Part shown: piece by piece, positions 5,006 to 13,600 of the stretch
Layout of the letters: each line of letters starts with the position of its first letter
How positions within the stretch are numbered: position 1 is the first letter of the stretch
Origin: Pseudomonadota bacterium
Lineage (GTDB): Bacteria; Pseudomonadota; Gammaproteobacteria; Xanthomonadales; Xanthomonadaceae
Direction of reading: 5' to 3'
Assembly (NCBI GenBank): GCA_023388355.1
Contig: JAEWGI010000067.1
Coordinates: 1 to 15,260, forward strand
Length of the DNA stretch: 15,260 nt
Position numbers and translations under genes: made by a program
The notes under the pieces: generated by a model
Database searches by the model: none
Told to the model about the DNA's origin: nothing
The model's input: the letters and a program-made list of their open reading frames with translations, nothing else

Positions 5006-7155
5006 AGTTCTTCGTCTCCTGCGCCAAGGGCCTGGAATACCTGCTGGCCGACGAGCTGGCCGCGCTGGGCTGCAGCCGCGCGACCGCGGCCGTGGCCGGG
5101 GTCAACGCCGAGGGCGGGCTGGAGGTTGCCCAGCGCGCGGTGCTGTGGTCGCGCCTGGCCAGCCGGGTGCTGTGGCCGCTGGCCGAATACGACTGCGGCG
5201 ACGAGCAAGCGCTGTACGCCGGCGCGCGCGCGCTGCCCTGGCAGGAGCACCTCGACGCGAACATGACCCTTGCGGTCGACGCCCACGTCTCCGGCGATGC
5301 GATCACGCACGCGCGCTACGCGGCGCAGCGGCTCAAGGACGCGGTGGTCGATGCGTTGCGCGAGGCGACCGGCGCGCGTCCCGACGTCGATCTCGAAGCC
5401 CCCGACGTGCGCCTGAACCTGGTGGTGCGCAAGGGCCGCGCGATCGTCTCGGTCGACCTGGGCGGCGGGCCGCTGCACCGGCGCGGCTGGCGTCGCGCCC
5501 AGGGCCTTGCCCCGCTGAAGGAAAACCTGGCCGCTGCGGTGCTGCTGCGCGGCGGCTGGCCCGCCCTGTATGCCGACGGCGGCGCGCTGCTCGACCCGAT
5601 GTGCGGCAGCGGCACCCTGCTGATCGAGGGCGCGCTGATGGCGGCCGACGTCGCGCCGGGCCTGCTGCGCCACGGCGACCGGCCGCCGAGCCGATGGCTT
5701 GGATTCGACCGCGACGGCTGGGCCGCGCTGGTGGACGAGGCGCTGGCCCGCGAGCGCGCCGGCCGCGCCGCGCTGCGCGCCGTTTTCGAAGGCCGCGACG
5801 CCGACCCCGAGGCGATCCGCGCCGCGCGCGAGAACGCGACGGCGGCCGGACTGCGCGACGCGATCCGCTGGGAGGCACGCGACATCGCGCATCCGGCGCC
5901 GGCGGTCGATCCACCGGCGGACGCGGGCGCATCGCGCGGCCTCGTGGTGTGCAATCCGCCCTACGACGCGCGCCTGGCCGCCGATCCGGCGCTGTACCGC
6001 GCGCTGGGCGACGCGCTGCGCGGCGCCGTTCCTGGCTGGCGCGCCAGCCTGCTGTGCGGCGACCGCGAGCTGGCCTTTGCCACCGGCCTGCGCGCGAAGA
6101 AGAGCTACCAGATGTTCAACGGCGCGCTCGAATGCACGCTGATCGTCTGCGACCCGGTGCAGCCGCAGGCGCGCGCCGACGCCGCGCCGCGCGAGCTGTC
6201 CGAGGGCGCGCGCATGGTCGCCAACCGCCTGCGCAAGACGCTCAGGGCGTCGAAGGCATGGCGCGTGCGCGGGAACGTCGACTGTTTCCGGGCCTACGAC
6301 GCCGACATTCCCGAATACGCCGCCGCGATCGACGTCTACACCGAAGCCGATGCCGGCAGGCGCTGGCTGCACGTGCAGGAATACGCCGCGCCGGCCGAGA
6401 TTCCGGAGGCGGTGACCCGCAGGCGCTTCGGCGAGCTGCTTGCCGGCGCCGCCGAGGCGCTGGACGTGCCCCGCGAACGCATCGCGGTGAAGACGCGGGC
6501 CAAGGGCAGGGGCGGCAGCAAGTACGGCCATTTCGCCCGTCGCGGCGAGTTCATCACCGTGCGCGAGGGCGACGCGAAGCTGCGCGTGAACCTGTTCGAC
6601 TACCTCGACACCGGCCTGTTTCTCGACCACCGCCCGCTGCGCCAGCGCCTGGCGCGCGAGGCGCAGGGTGCGCGCCTGCTCAACCTGTTCTGCTACACCG
6701 GCGCGGCCACCGTGCACGCGGCCGTGGGCGGCGCCGCGCAGACCACCAGCGTCGACCTGTCCGCCACCTACCTCGAATGGCTGGCCGACAATCTGCGCGA
6801 GAACGGCATCGGCGGCACCCGCCACCGCATCGCCCAAGCCGACGCCATGGCCTGGCTGCGCGCCGACCGCGGCGAGTACGACCTGGTGTTCTGCGACCCG
6901 CCGACGTTCTCCAACTCCGCGCGCGCCGGGGACTTCGACGTGCAGCGCTCGCACGTGGAGCTGCTGCGGCTGGCGGTGGCGCGGCTGTCGTTTGGCGGCG
7001 TGCTGTATTTCTCCAACAACTTCCGCCGCTTCCGGCTCGATGCGCAGGCGGTTTCGGAGTTCGCGCAGCTCGAGGAGATCAGCGCGGAGACGATCGCGCC
7101 GGATTTCGCGCGCAATCCGCGGATCCATCGCGCCTGGCGGATCGTGGCGCTGTAG
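5002..7155 (+). CDS. rlmL: Bifunctional 23S rRNA methyltransferase RlmKL (m2G2445 and m7G2069)
   Basis: RlmL of gammaproteobacteria carries two SAM-dependent methyltransferases in one chain: the N-terminal half makes m2G2445 and the C-terminal half (RlmK) makes m7G2069 in domain V of 23S rRNA during ribosome assembly. The 717-residue protein has a THUMP-type RNA-binding N-terminus (about 1-160, starting [19 protein letters not shown]). The first methyltransferase shows SAM motif [14 protein letters not shown] (198-211) and catalytic NPPY (318-321). The second begins around 400, with [13 protein letters not shown] (497-509), SAM motif [13 protein letters not shown] (561-573) and DPPTFSNS (632-639). 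Both halves look complete. I chose the ATG at 5002, overlapping the preceding TGA, because family homology begins there; the open frame upstream to 4888 lies inside the hydrolase gene. The stop is TAG. Confidence 0.96.
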   Translation: MKFFVSCAKGLEYLLADELAALGCSRATAAVAGVNAEGGLEVAQRAVLWSRLASRVLWPLAEYDCGDEQALYAGARALPWQEHLDANMTLAVDAHVSGDAITHARYAAQRLKDAVVDALREATGARPDVDLEAPDVRLNLVVRKGRAIVSVDLGGGPLHRRGWRRAQGLAPLKENLAAAVLLRGGWPALYADGGALLDPMCGSGTLLIEGALMAADVAPGLLRHGDRPPSRWLGFDRDGWAALVDEALARERAGRAALRAVFEGRDADPEAIRAARENATAAGLRDAIRWEARDIAHPAPAVDPPADAGASRGLVVCNPPYDARLAADPALYRALGDALRGAVPGWRASLLCGDRELAFATGLRAKKSYQMFNGALECTLIVCDPVQPQARADAAPRELSEGARMVANRLRKTLRASKAWRVRGNVDCFRAYDADIPEYAAAIDVYTEADAGRRWLHVQEYAAPAEIPEAVTRRRFGELLAGAAEALDVPRERIAVKTRAKGRGGSKYGHFARRGEFITVREGDAKLRVNLFDYLDTGLFLDHRPLRQRLAREAQGARLLNLFCYTGAATVHAAVGGAAQTTSVDLSATYLEWLADNLRENGIGGTRHRIAQADAMAWLRADRGEYDLVFCDPPTFSNSARAGDFDVQRSHVELLRLAVARLSFGGVLYFSNNFRRFRLDAQAVSEFAQLEEISAETIAPDFARNPRIHRAWRIVAL

Positions 7156-7214
7156 GCCCGCTTCCCGTTCACGCAGCGACGCATGGGATTCCATGGCTCC
7201 CGTCTTCGAGAAGC

Positions 7215-7263
7215 TGCAGTACTGCAACCAGCGTTCCACCCGTGCGGGTTTTGTGGCCCGCAC
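7215..7263 (+). promoter_or_regulatory. Palindrome and hairpin upstream of the pirin gene
   Basis: The 149-base gap between rlmL and the pirin gene holds a perfect 12-base palindrome TGCAGTACTGCA (7215-7226) and then a 7-bp hairpin, GTGCGGG (7242-7248) with CCCGCAC (7257-7263), around an 8-base loop. The palindrome is operator-like. The hairpin has no T-run, so it is not a standard terminator. No convincing -35/-10 pair is visible. Confidence 0.35.
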
Positions 7264-7304
7264 CGGGGCACCATGTCTGCCGGCATCTTCCACGAGGAAC
7301 CCGC

Positions 7305-8165
7305 ATGAGTGCGACCGCTCCCGACAGCCATGCCCGCGTCGCCCGCAAGGTGCGCGGCGTGCCCGCATCCGACGGCGCCGGGGTGAAGCTGACCCGCGTC
7401 ATCGGCGGCGCGGGCCTGCCCGACCTCGATCCCTTCCTGTTGCTCGACGAGTTCGGCACCGACCGCCCCGAGGACTATCTGGCCGGCTTCCCCGACCACC
7501 CGCACCGCGGCTTCGAGACCGTCACCTACATGCTCGACGGGCGCATGCGCCACCGCGACAACCACGGCAACGAGGGCCTGCTGGTGCCCGGATCGGTGCA
7601 GTGGATGACCGCCGGCCGCGGGCTGGTGCATTCGGAGATGCCCGAGCAGGAGCAGGGCCGGATGCGCGGCTTCCAGCTGTGGGTGAACCTGCCGGCGAAA
7701 GACAAGATGACCGCGCCGCGCTACCAGGAATTTTCGCCGCAGCAGTTGCCGGTGCTGGCCCCCGCCGACGGCGTGACGGTGAAGCTGATCGCCGGCGAGG
7801 TGGAGGGCGTGCGCGGTCCGATCGTGCAGCCGGCCACCGATCCGCTGTACCTGGACGTGGGCCTGGCGCCGGAGGCGGACTGGTCGCTGCCGCTGCCGCC
7901 CGGGCACAACGCCTTTGCCTACGCCTTCGAGGGCGGCCTGGCGCTGGGCGAGGGCGACGAGGCGCGCGATCTGGCGGCCGGCGAGCTGGCGGTGCTTGGC
8001 GGCGGCGACCGGCTGGCGCTGCACGCCGGCACGCAGGGCGCGCGGCTGATCGTGGTGGCCGGCCGGCCGCTGCGCGAACCGGTAGCGCGGCACGGGCCGT
8101 TCGTGATGAACACCCGCGAGGAGCTCATGCAGGCGTTCCTGGACCTTCAGCACGGACGCTTCTGA
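7305..8165 (+). CDS. Pirin family protein
   Basis: Pirins are bicupin proteins with a mononuclear iron in the N-terminal cupin; some bacterial ones act as quercetin 2,3-dioxygenases, others as regulators or stress proteins. The 286-residue product has the metal ligands of the family: His65 and His67 in DHPHRGFETVTYM, and His109 and Glu111 in GRGLVHSEMP. FQLWVNLPAKDKM (123-135) and the second cupin (about 160-286, with the typical FVMNTREELMQAF near the end) complete the fold. The ATG at 7305 has a good Shine-Dalgarno, GAGGA at 7294-7298, six bases upstream. It lies 149 bases after rlmL and probably has its own promoter. The enzymatic activity, if any, cannot be read from sequence. Confidence 0.94.
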   Translation: MSATAPDSHARVARKVRGVPASDGAGVKLTRVIGGAGLPDLDPFLLLDEFGTDRPEDYLAGFPDHPHRGFETVTYMLDGRMRHRDNHGNEGLLVPGSVQWMTAGRGLVHSEMPEQEQGRMRGFQLWVNLPAKDKMTAPRYQEFSPQQLPVLAPADGVTVKLIAGEVEGVRGPIVQPATDPLYLDVGLAPEADWSLPLPPGHNAFAYAFEGGLALGEGDEARDLAAGELAVLGGGDRLALHAGTQGARLIVVAGRPLREPVARHGPFVMNTREELMQAFLDLQHGRF

Positions 8166-8224
8166 GCCGTTAACCGGAGCAGGAGCGGAGCGGCGGGATT
8201 GACGCGGCGCAGCACGTACCGGGC

Positions 8225-8252
8225 TTGGCCCGCCGTGCGGATTGCGTATAGT
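8225..8252 (+). promoter_or_regulatory. Probable sigma-70 promoter for the secreted protein gene at 8378
   Basis: A -35 TTGGCC (8225-8230, 4/6) and a -10 TATAGT (8247-8252, 5/6) are separated by 16 bases. Transcription would begin near 8259, leaving an unusually long leader of about 120 bases before the ATG at 8378. No other good promoter lies in this 212-base gap. Confidence 0.5.
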
Positions 8253-8377
8253 GGCGATGGAAACGGACTTCATCCCCCTGGCTGGAAGATGAATGCCCAC
8301 GACGCAGTTGCGGTACAGCACGTCCCCCATGCAGGGCTGTGACCTCGTGGTCCCTTCGCTACATGTGGAGCATCCAA

Positions 8378-8824
8378 ATGAAATCTACGTTCCTGTTGCT
8401 GGCCGGCCTGCTGTGGTCGAGCCACGCGGTCGCGCAGGCCGCAGCTGAGAACTGCCCCGAACTCCCGCCCGACTCCAACCTGACCTGGGACGTTGTCGGC
8501 GGACCCGACTTCGTGTTCTGCAAGGCCATCAGCAGTGTCGACGGCACCCAGGCGTTCTCGGTGATGCTGGGAAGCGAAACCCCGTTCCGGCCCAATCGCC
8601 ACCTCCGCGAGGAGGATTCGCAGATCGACGGCCACGAGGTGCGCTGGTACCGCGGCGAGGTGGTCACGCGCCGCAACGTGCTGGTGCGCGAAACGGCGGT
8701 GGAACTGGGCCGGCGCAACATGGCGCACATCGTGGTGCGCGCCAACTCGGAAGATCTGCTGGCGCAGAACCGGGCGCTGGCCGAACGCATGCGCTTCCGC
8801 GAAACCGCCGTTGGCGGCGACTGA
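8378..8824 (+). CDS. Small secreted protein of unknown function, paralog A
   Basis: The 148-residue product starts with a clear Sec signal peptide (MKSTFLLLAGLLWSSHAVAQA; cleavage probably after residue 19 or 21), leaving about 127 mature residues in the periplasm or outside. Cys26 and Cys48 could form a disulfide. The core contains FVFCKA, QAFSVML, IDGHEVRWYRG (83-93) and LVRET. The convergent neighbour at 9338-8904 has the same arrangement, with both Cys at identical positions, so the two are paralogs. The ATG at 8378 is supported by GGAG (8367-8370) seven bases upstream and by the signal peptide; in-frame codons back to 8339 would only bury the signal. I do not recognise the family. Confidence 0.83.
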   Translation: MKSTFLLLAGLLWSSHAVAQAAAENCPELPPDSNLTWDVVGGPDFVFCKAISSVDGTQAFSVMLGSETPFRPNRHLREEDSQIDGHEVRWYRGEVVTRRNVLVRETAVELGRRNMAHIVVRANSEDLLAQNRALAERMRFRETAVGGD

Positions 8825-8903
8825 CCGGCGAAACGACTGCGCGCGCCTGCGCGCGTAGCGCCGGGCAGATCCATGGCCTGCATGGCACCCATGCGGGCGC
8901 GGG

Positions 8904-9338
8904 TCAGTTGCTGCCCATGCGGGTGTCGCCGAAGCGGATCGACTCGGCGAGCCGCAGGCTTTCGGCGAGCTGCTCCTCGTTCTCCACCCGCAGCATGATG
9001 TGGGCGGTCAGGTCGTTGTCGAGTTCGATCAGGGTTTCGCGCACGATCGCGTCGGGGACGTTGCCGCGATACCAGCGCACCTCGTGACCGTCGATGAGTC
9101 CCTTCTCCTCGCGCAGACCGAAGCGCTCGCGGAACTGTGATTCCTCGCGCAGCATCACGGAAAACGCCTGGAAGCCGTCTTCGCGCAGGGCCTTGCAGAA
9201 CAGGAAATCCCCGCCCTCGCTCGATTCCCAGGTCAGGCCGGTCGTCGCCGGCAGCTCGGGGCAGGGTGCCGCAACCTGCGCCAGCACGGGAAGCGGGAGG
9301 CAAAGCGCGGTCGCGAACAGCAGATGTTTCAGCGTCAT
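8904..9338 (-). CDS. Small secreted protein of unknown function, paralog B
   Basis: The 144-residue product has a signal peptide (MTLKHLLFATALCLPLPVLA, cleavage near residue 20) and a mature part that aligns along its whole length with paralog A. Shared blocks are CPELP, LTW, DF.FCKA, QAFSVML, LREE, IDGHEVRWYRG and IVRET/LVRET. Cys26 and Cys48 are conserved; A carries about four extra residues in small indels. The genes converge, with 79 bases between their stops, so this is an inverted duplication. I start at the ATG at 9338 because the signal peptide begins there; the open frame upstream to 9482 gives no sensible protein. The Shine-Dalgarno is weak and no good promoter is visible. Confidence 0.81.
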   Translation of the reverse strand: MTLKHLLFATALCLPLPVLAQVAAPCPELPATTGLTWESSEGGDFLFCKALREDGFQAFSVMLREESQFRERFGLREEKGLIDGHEVRWYRGNVPDAIVRETLIELDNDLTAHIMLRVENEEQLAESLRLAESIRFGDTRMGSN

Positions 9339-9378
9339 GGGGGACCATCCGTGGAGGGTGGGCCGACATTGCCACGCC

Positions 9379-9392
9379 GCGTCACATGACGC
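9379..9392. promoter_or_regulatory. Operator-like inverted repeat upstream of paralog B
   Basis: GCGTCA and TGACGC, separated by CA, form a 6-bp-arm dyad about 40 bases upstream of the paralog B start. Position and shape fit a transcription factor site. No regulator can be named. Confidence 0.35.
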
Positions 9393-9445
9393 AACGCACA
9401 AACTTTGAACTGCGTCCTCTTTCTGGCAGCGCGATAGTCGGATCC

Positions 9446-9470
9446 GGCCGTTCTGCGGCGTGAAACGGCC
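9446..9470. repeat. Hairpin GGCCGTT / AACGGCC
   Basis: Seven-base arms at 9446-9452 and 9464-9470 enclose an 11-base loop. There is no adjacent T-run on either strand. It sits in the 300-base gap between paralog B and the histidine phosphatase, a gap that otherwise holds only repeats and no supported gene. Confidence 0.4.
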
Positions 9471-9504
9471 CCGTGGCGTCATCTTCCGCGCGCCCGGCGG
9501 GATG

Positions 9505-9586
9505 CGCAGGAGCGGCCCCGCCGCGACCGCGTGCGGCCAGAGTCGACGGGCCGGATGGATCCTTTCCGGCCCAAGCGGCTCCTGCG
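9505..9586. repeat. Second nested inverted repeat (BIME/REP-like)
   Basis: The outer arms 9505-9516 (CGCAGGAGCGGC) and 9575-9586 (inverted CGCAGGAGCCGC) match at 11 of 12 bases. Inside them is a perfect 8-bp hairpin, GGGCCGGA (9548-9555) with TCCGGCCC (9565-9572). The GCAGGAGC start is shared with 177-184 inside the large palindrome near the left edge, so both may contain copies of the same dispersed family. It lies about 50 bases beyond the stop of the histidine phosphatase and could act in 3'-end processing. Confidence 0.55.
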
Positions 9587-9638
9587 GGCCCAGCGGCAGG
9601 CGCGCACGGGGACAGGCGACGCCCCGGAACGCGGCGGC

Positions 9639-10157
9639 TCAGTAGCGGACGATCTCGAGCGCCGGCCGGCCCGCGGCGTCGAAGCGGACGATGCTGATCC
9701 GGTCGTATTCGCTCTCGCCCATCGGCGCGGCCGCGCAGGCGCACAGTGCGGCAACGATGTCCGGGACGGTATTGCTGTGGCCGGCAACCAGTACCGTTCC
9801 GCTCGGGTGTCGCGTCGCGAGCTGTGCGGCGAAGGCCTTCGCCGCGATGCGCGCGTCGTAGGTGCGCGGCTCCAGCGTGTGCAGACGCGCGGCCGGCCGC
9901 ACGGTGTCGCGGGTGCGGCGGTAGCCGGTGGCGTAGACGGCCACCAGGTCGGCGTCTTCGAACATGCGCGCGAGCAGGGCGGCACGTTCCCGGCCGACGG
10001 GGGCCAGGCCGGGGTCGTCGTTGGGTGCTGCCGCCTTTTCGGCATGGCGCACCACGATGAAGGTTGCGCCCGCGGCCCTGGGCGTGACGGACGCGGTGCC
10101 GGCGCAGCCGGCCGCGAGCAGCGCAAGTGTCGCCAGCAGGGTCCGGACTCGGGGCAT
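9639..10157 (-). CDS. Lipoprotein histidine phosphatase (SixA/phosphoglycerate mutase-like)
   Basis: This 172-residue member of histidine phosphatase branch 1 begins with a lipoprotein signal: MPRVRTLLATLALLAAGC has the lipobox LAAGC with lipidated Cys18, so the enzyme should be membrane-anchored and face the periplasm. The catalytic pair Arg37-His38 lies in FIVVRHAEKA, conserved Arg residues in YRRTRDT (79-85), and the second catalytic His127 in VAGHSNTV. The family removes phosphate from proteins or small molecules through a phosphohistidine intermediate; the substrate here is unknown. Two in-frame ATGs exist, at 10181 and 10157; the latter gives a normal lipoprotein signal, and neither has a strong Shine-Dalgarno. 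It follows chaB by 68 bases on the same strand. Confidence 0.87.
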   Translation of the reverse strand: MPRVRTLLATLALLAAGCAGTASVTPRAAGATFIVVRHAEKAAAPNDDPGLAPVGRERAALLARMFEDADLVAVYATGYRRTRDTVRPAARLHTLEPRTYDARIAAKAFAAQLATRHPSGTVLVAGHSNTVPDIVAALCACAAAPMGESEYDRISIVRFDAAGRPALEIVRY

Positions 10158-10225
10158 GCGCCGATTGTGCGGCAAGCGCATGATCCGGCGATAGCCCGCT
10201 CGCGGCGGGCGCGTGCGCGGCGAGG

Positions 10226-10456
10226 CTACTTCTTCGGGTGCCAGTGCCCGTCGTCGCCCTTTTCGTACTTGTCCTTGACCGCCGACCAGGCCACGCGGTG
10301 CGCGGTTTCCTCGCGGCTGGCGTCGCCGCGGCGGTCGTCGGGATCGCGGTACTGGTCCCAGGCGCTGTTGAAGGCTTCCTTGTAGATTTCCTGCCCGTGC
10401 CTGGGCACGTGGTCGCGCACCGGATCGGGCAGGTCGCTGAGGCGGTCGTAGGGCAT
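10226..10456 (-). CDS. chaB: ChaB family protein
   Basis: The 76-residue product matches the ChaB family along its whole length: MPYDRLSDLPDPVRDHVP, then HGQEIYKEAFNSAWDQY (20-36), ETAHRVAWSAVKDKYEK (50-66) and a terminal GHWHPKK. ChaB was named as a regulator of the ChaA cation/proton antiporter in E. coli, but the biochemical role is poorly defined and no chaA lies in this window. It is small, charged and cytoplasmic. GGAG stands seven bases before the ATG at 10456. The 154-base gap towards mfd holds only a short TCACCG-TG-CGGTGA dyad (10499-10512) and no T-run terminator, so read-through from mfd is possible. Confidence 0.9.
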   Translation of the reverse strand: MPYDRLSDLPDPVRDHVPRHGQEIYKEAFNSAWDQYRDPDDRRGDASREETAHRVAWSAVKDKYEKGDDGHWHPKK

Positions 10457-10610
10457 GGCGATGCTCCGCGCGGGCCTTCAAGGCTACGACCGCGCCGGTC
10501 ACCGTGCGGTGAGTCCGGGGTGAATGGTGCGGCCGCGGGTCCAGCGACGCGCAGGCGCGCGGGCGGGCCGTGCGGGAATGACGGCCATCGAACGCTTGTT
10601 CACAGGGTCC

Positions 10611-13600
10611 CTAACCGCCCTTTGCCCCGGGTGCGAGCGCGATCAGCAGGCCGCGCGCGGCCTTGAGCCGGGTGCCGGCATCGGGCAGGTCCAGGGTGAT
10701 GCGCAGCTTGTCGGGCCCATCCATGCGGTAGTGCTTGGGCTGGCCCTGGATCAGGTGGATCACCGCCATCGGATCCACCTGTGGCTGTTCGACGAACTGC
10801 AGGCGGCCGCCGGATTCGCCCAGGTCGAGCTTGCGGATGCCCAGGCGCGTGGCCTGCAGCTTGAGTTCGGCCACCGCGAACAGCTGCTTTGCCGCCGGCG
10901 GCAGCAGGCCGAAGCGGTCGATCATCTCCACCTGCAGGTCCTTCAGGCCTTCTTCGTCGACCGCCGAGGCGATGCGCTTGTAGAGGATCAGGCGCGCGTG
11001 CACATCCGGCAGGTAGTCCTCGGGAATCAGCGCCGGCAGACGCAGGTTGATTTCCGGGCCACCGCCCAGGGGCTGGTCGAGGTTCGGCTGGTTGCCCTTG
11101 CGGATGGCCTTGACGGCGCGCTCGAGCATTTCCATGTAGAGGGTGAACCCGACGGCCTGGATCTGGCCGCTCTGGCCCTCGCCGAGCAGCTCGCCGGCAC
11201 CGCGGATCTCCAGGTCGTTGGTGGCCAGCACGAAACCTGCGCCCAGGTCCTGGGTGTTGGCGATGGCTTCCAGGCGCTTTTCGGCATCGGCGCTGATCTG
11301 CTGGCGCGGCGGCGTCAGCAGGTAGGCGTAGGCCTGGTGGTGGCTGCGCCCGACGCGGCCGCGCAACTGATGTAGCTGGGCCAGGCCGAACTTGTCGGCG
11401 CGCTCGATGATGATGGTATTGGCGCTCGGTACGTCGATGCCGGTCTCGATGATGGTCGAGGCGATCAGCACGTTGAAGCGCTTGTGGTAGAAGTCGCTCA
11501 TCACCTGTTCCAGGTCGCGCTCGCGCATCTGCCCATGGCCGATGCCGATGCGAGCCTCGGGCACCAGCTCGGCCAGGTCGGCGGCGCACTTCTCGATGCT
11601 CTTCACGTCGTTGTGCAGGTAGTACACCTGGCCCCCGCGCAGCAGCTCACGCAGCAGCGCCTCCTTGACCGTGCTCTTGTTCTGCTCCATGACGAAGGTG
11701 CGCACCGACAGGCGCCGTGCCGGCGGGGTGGCGATGATCGACAGGTCGCGCATGCCGGCCACGGCCATGTTCAGGGTGCGCGGGATGGGGGTGGCGGTCA
11801 GGGTGAGGATATCGACCTCGCTGCGCAGGGCCTTGAGCTGTTCTTTCTGGCGCACGCCGAAGCGGTGCTCCTCGTCGATCACCACCAGGCCCAGGTCCTT
11901 GAAGCGCACGTCCTCCTGCAGCAGTTTGTGGGTGCCGATGAGGATGTCGATCTTGCCGTCGGCCAGCTCCGCGGCGGCGGCGTTGATTTCCTTGGCCGAC
12001 TTGAAGCGGCTCATGACCTCGACGCTTACTGGCCAGTCGGCAAAGCGGTCGCGGAAGCTGTTGTAGTGCTGTTGGGCGAGCAAGGTGGTGGGCACCAGCA
12101 CCGCCACCTGGCGGCCGCTGTGCACGGCGATGAAGGCCGCGCGCATGGCCACCTCGGTCTTGCCGAAGCCGACGTCGCCACAGACCAGGCGGTCCATCGG
12201 CTTGGCCGCGAGCATGTCCTGGCGCACCGCCTCGATGGCGCTCTGCTGGTCGGGCGTCTCCTCGAACGGGAAACCGGCGCTGAAGGTGGCGTAGTCGGCG
12301 GCCGGGTCGGCGAATGCATAGCCTTTGCGGGCCGCGCGGCGAGCATAGATGTCGAGCAGTTCGGCGGCCACATCGCGGACCTGTTCGGCGGCCTTGCGCT
12401 TGGCCTTCTGCCAGGCCTCGGAACCGAGCCGGTGCAGCGGGGCCAAGGCATCGTCACTGCCGGTGTAGCGGGCGATCAGATGCAGGTTGGCCACCGGCAC
12501 GTAGAGCTTGGCGCCCTCGGCGTACTCCAGGGTGAGGAACTCGGCGGCCTGGTTGTCGATTTCCAGGGTGGCCAGGCCCAGGTATCGGCCGACACCGTGG
12601 TCGATGTGCACCACCGGCGCGCCTTCGCGCAATTCGGTGAGGTTCTTGATCACCGCATCGTTGGCGGCATCGCCACGTTTCTCGCGGCGCCGGCGCTGCA
12701 TGACGCGCTGGCCGAACAGCGGGCTCTCGGCGATCAGGGCCAGGCCCGGCTCGTCGAGCAGCAGGCCGTCGTCGAGCGGGGCGATGGTGATCGCCAGGCG
12801 CTCCTTGCCGGTGATGAAGTCGGCCCAGCCTTCGACAGTGCGCGGGCGCAGCTTGAGGCGCTCGAGCAGCTCGAGCAGCACTTCGCGGCGGCCCGCCGAC
12901 TCGGCGGTGAACAGCACGCGGCCGGGAAACTGGTCGAGGAAGTTGGCCAGCTCGGCCAGTGGCTGGCTGGCCTTGGCTTCGATGGCGAGGTTGGGCAGTT
13001 GCCGGGCCGGGAAGCGTTCGCGGCCATTGCCGGCGTCCAGTTCATCAGGGCTGACCACCACGCGCGGCCACTGCTTGAGCTGGGCAAAGCAGTCTTCGAC
13101 CGGCATGAACAGTTCGGCCGGGGGTAGCAGCGGGCGGGTCAGGTCGCCGCGGCGTTCCTCATAGCGTCCGCGCACGTCGTTCCAGAAATGCTCGGCGGCC
13201 TGCTCCACCCCTGGCAGCGAGAACACCTGGGTGTCCTGGGGCAGGTAGTCGAACAGGGTCGAGGTCTCTTCGAAGAACAGCGGCAGGTAGTACTCGATGC
13301 CTGCGGGAATGATGCCGCTGGCCAGGTCCTGGAAGATCGCGCTGCGGCGGAAGTCGACGTCGAAGCGCTCGCGAAAGCGTGCCTTGAAGCGTGTGACCTC
13401 CTCCTTCTGCAGCGGGAACTCGCGGGCCGGCAGCAGGCGTATGGAGTCGACCTTGTCGATTGAGCGCTGGGTTTCGGGATCGAAGGTGCGCAGGGTCTCG
13501 ATCTCGTCGTCGAACAGGTCGATGCGGTAGGGCAGCTTGCTGCCCATCGGGAACAGGTCGATCAGCGCCCCGCGCACGGCGAACTCGCCGTGCTCGTACA

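Noticed and set aside
4735..7368. 877-codon open frame on the minus strand opposite rlmL
   Set aside because: Antisense shadow caused by GC-rich codon use. It covers a gene with complete motifs on the plus strand and has low-complexity Arg/Gln/Ala composition.
4986..8165. Very long open frame on the plus strand (over 1000 codons) across rlmL and into the pirin gene
   Set aside because: Before 7305 it is a shadow in the wrong frame of rlmL; the translation is Arg/Pro/Ala-rich without any domain. Only the part from the ATG at 7305, the pirin gene, is real.
8257..8292. 11-codon frame METDFIPLAGR after the promoter at 8225-8252
   Set aside because: Its ATG lies at or before the predicted transcription start and has no Shine-Dalgarno, so translation is unlikely.
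10194..10210. Six-bp hairpin (GCCCGC/GCGGGC) downstream of chaB considered as a terminator
   Set aside because: The stem is short and no T-run follows on the minus strand; such hairpins are common by chance in DNA this GC-rich.
10611..10898. Frameshift or degeneration at the 3' end of mfd as the cause of the divergent tail
   Set aside because: The tail has sensible, conserved Mfd C-terminal content in frame to a normal stop. It resembles another lineage's Mfd, not a frameshifted reading.
11484..13127. 547-codon plus-strand frame opposite mfd
   Set aside because: Antisense to conserved Mfd motifs; composition is typical of a complementary-frame artefact.
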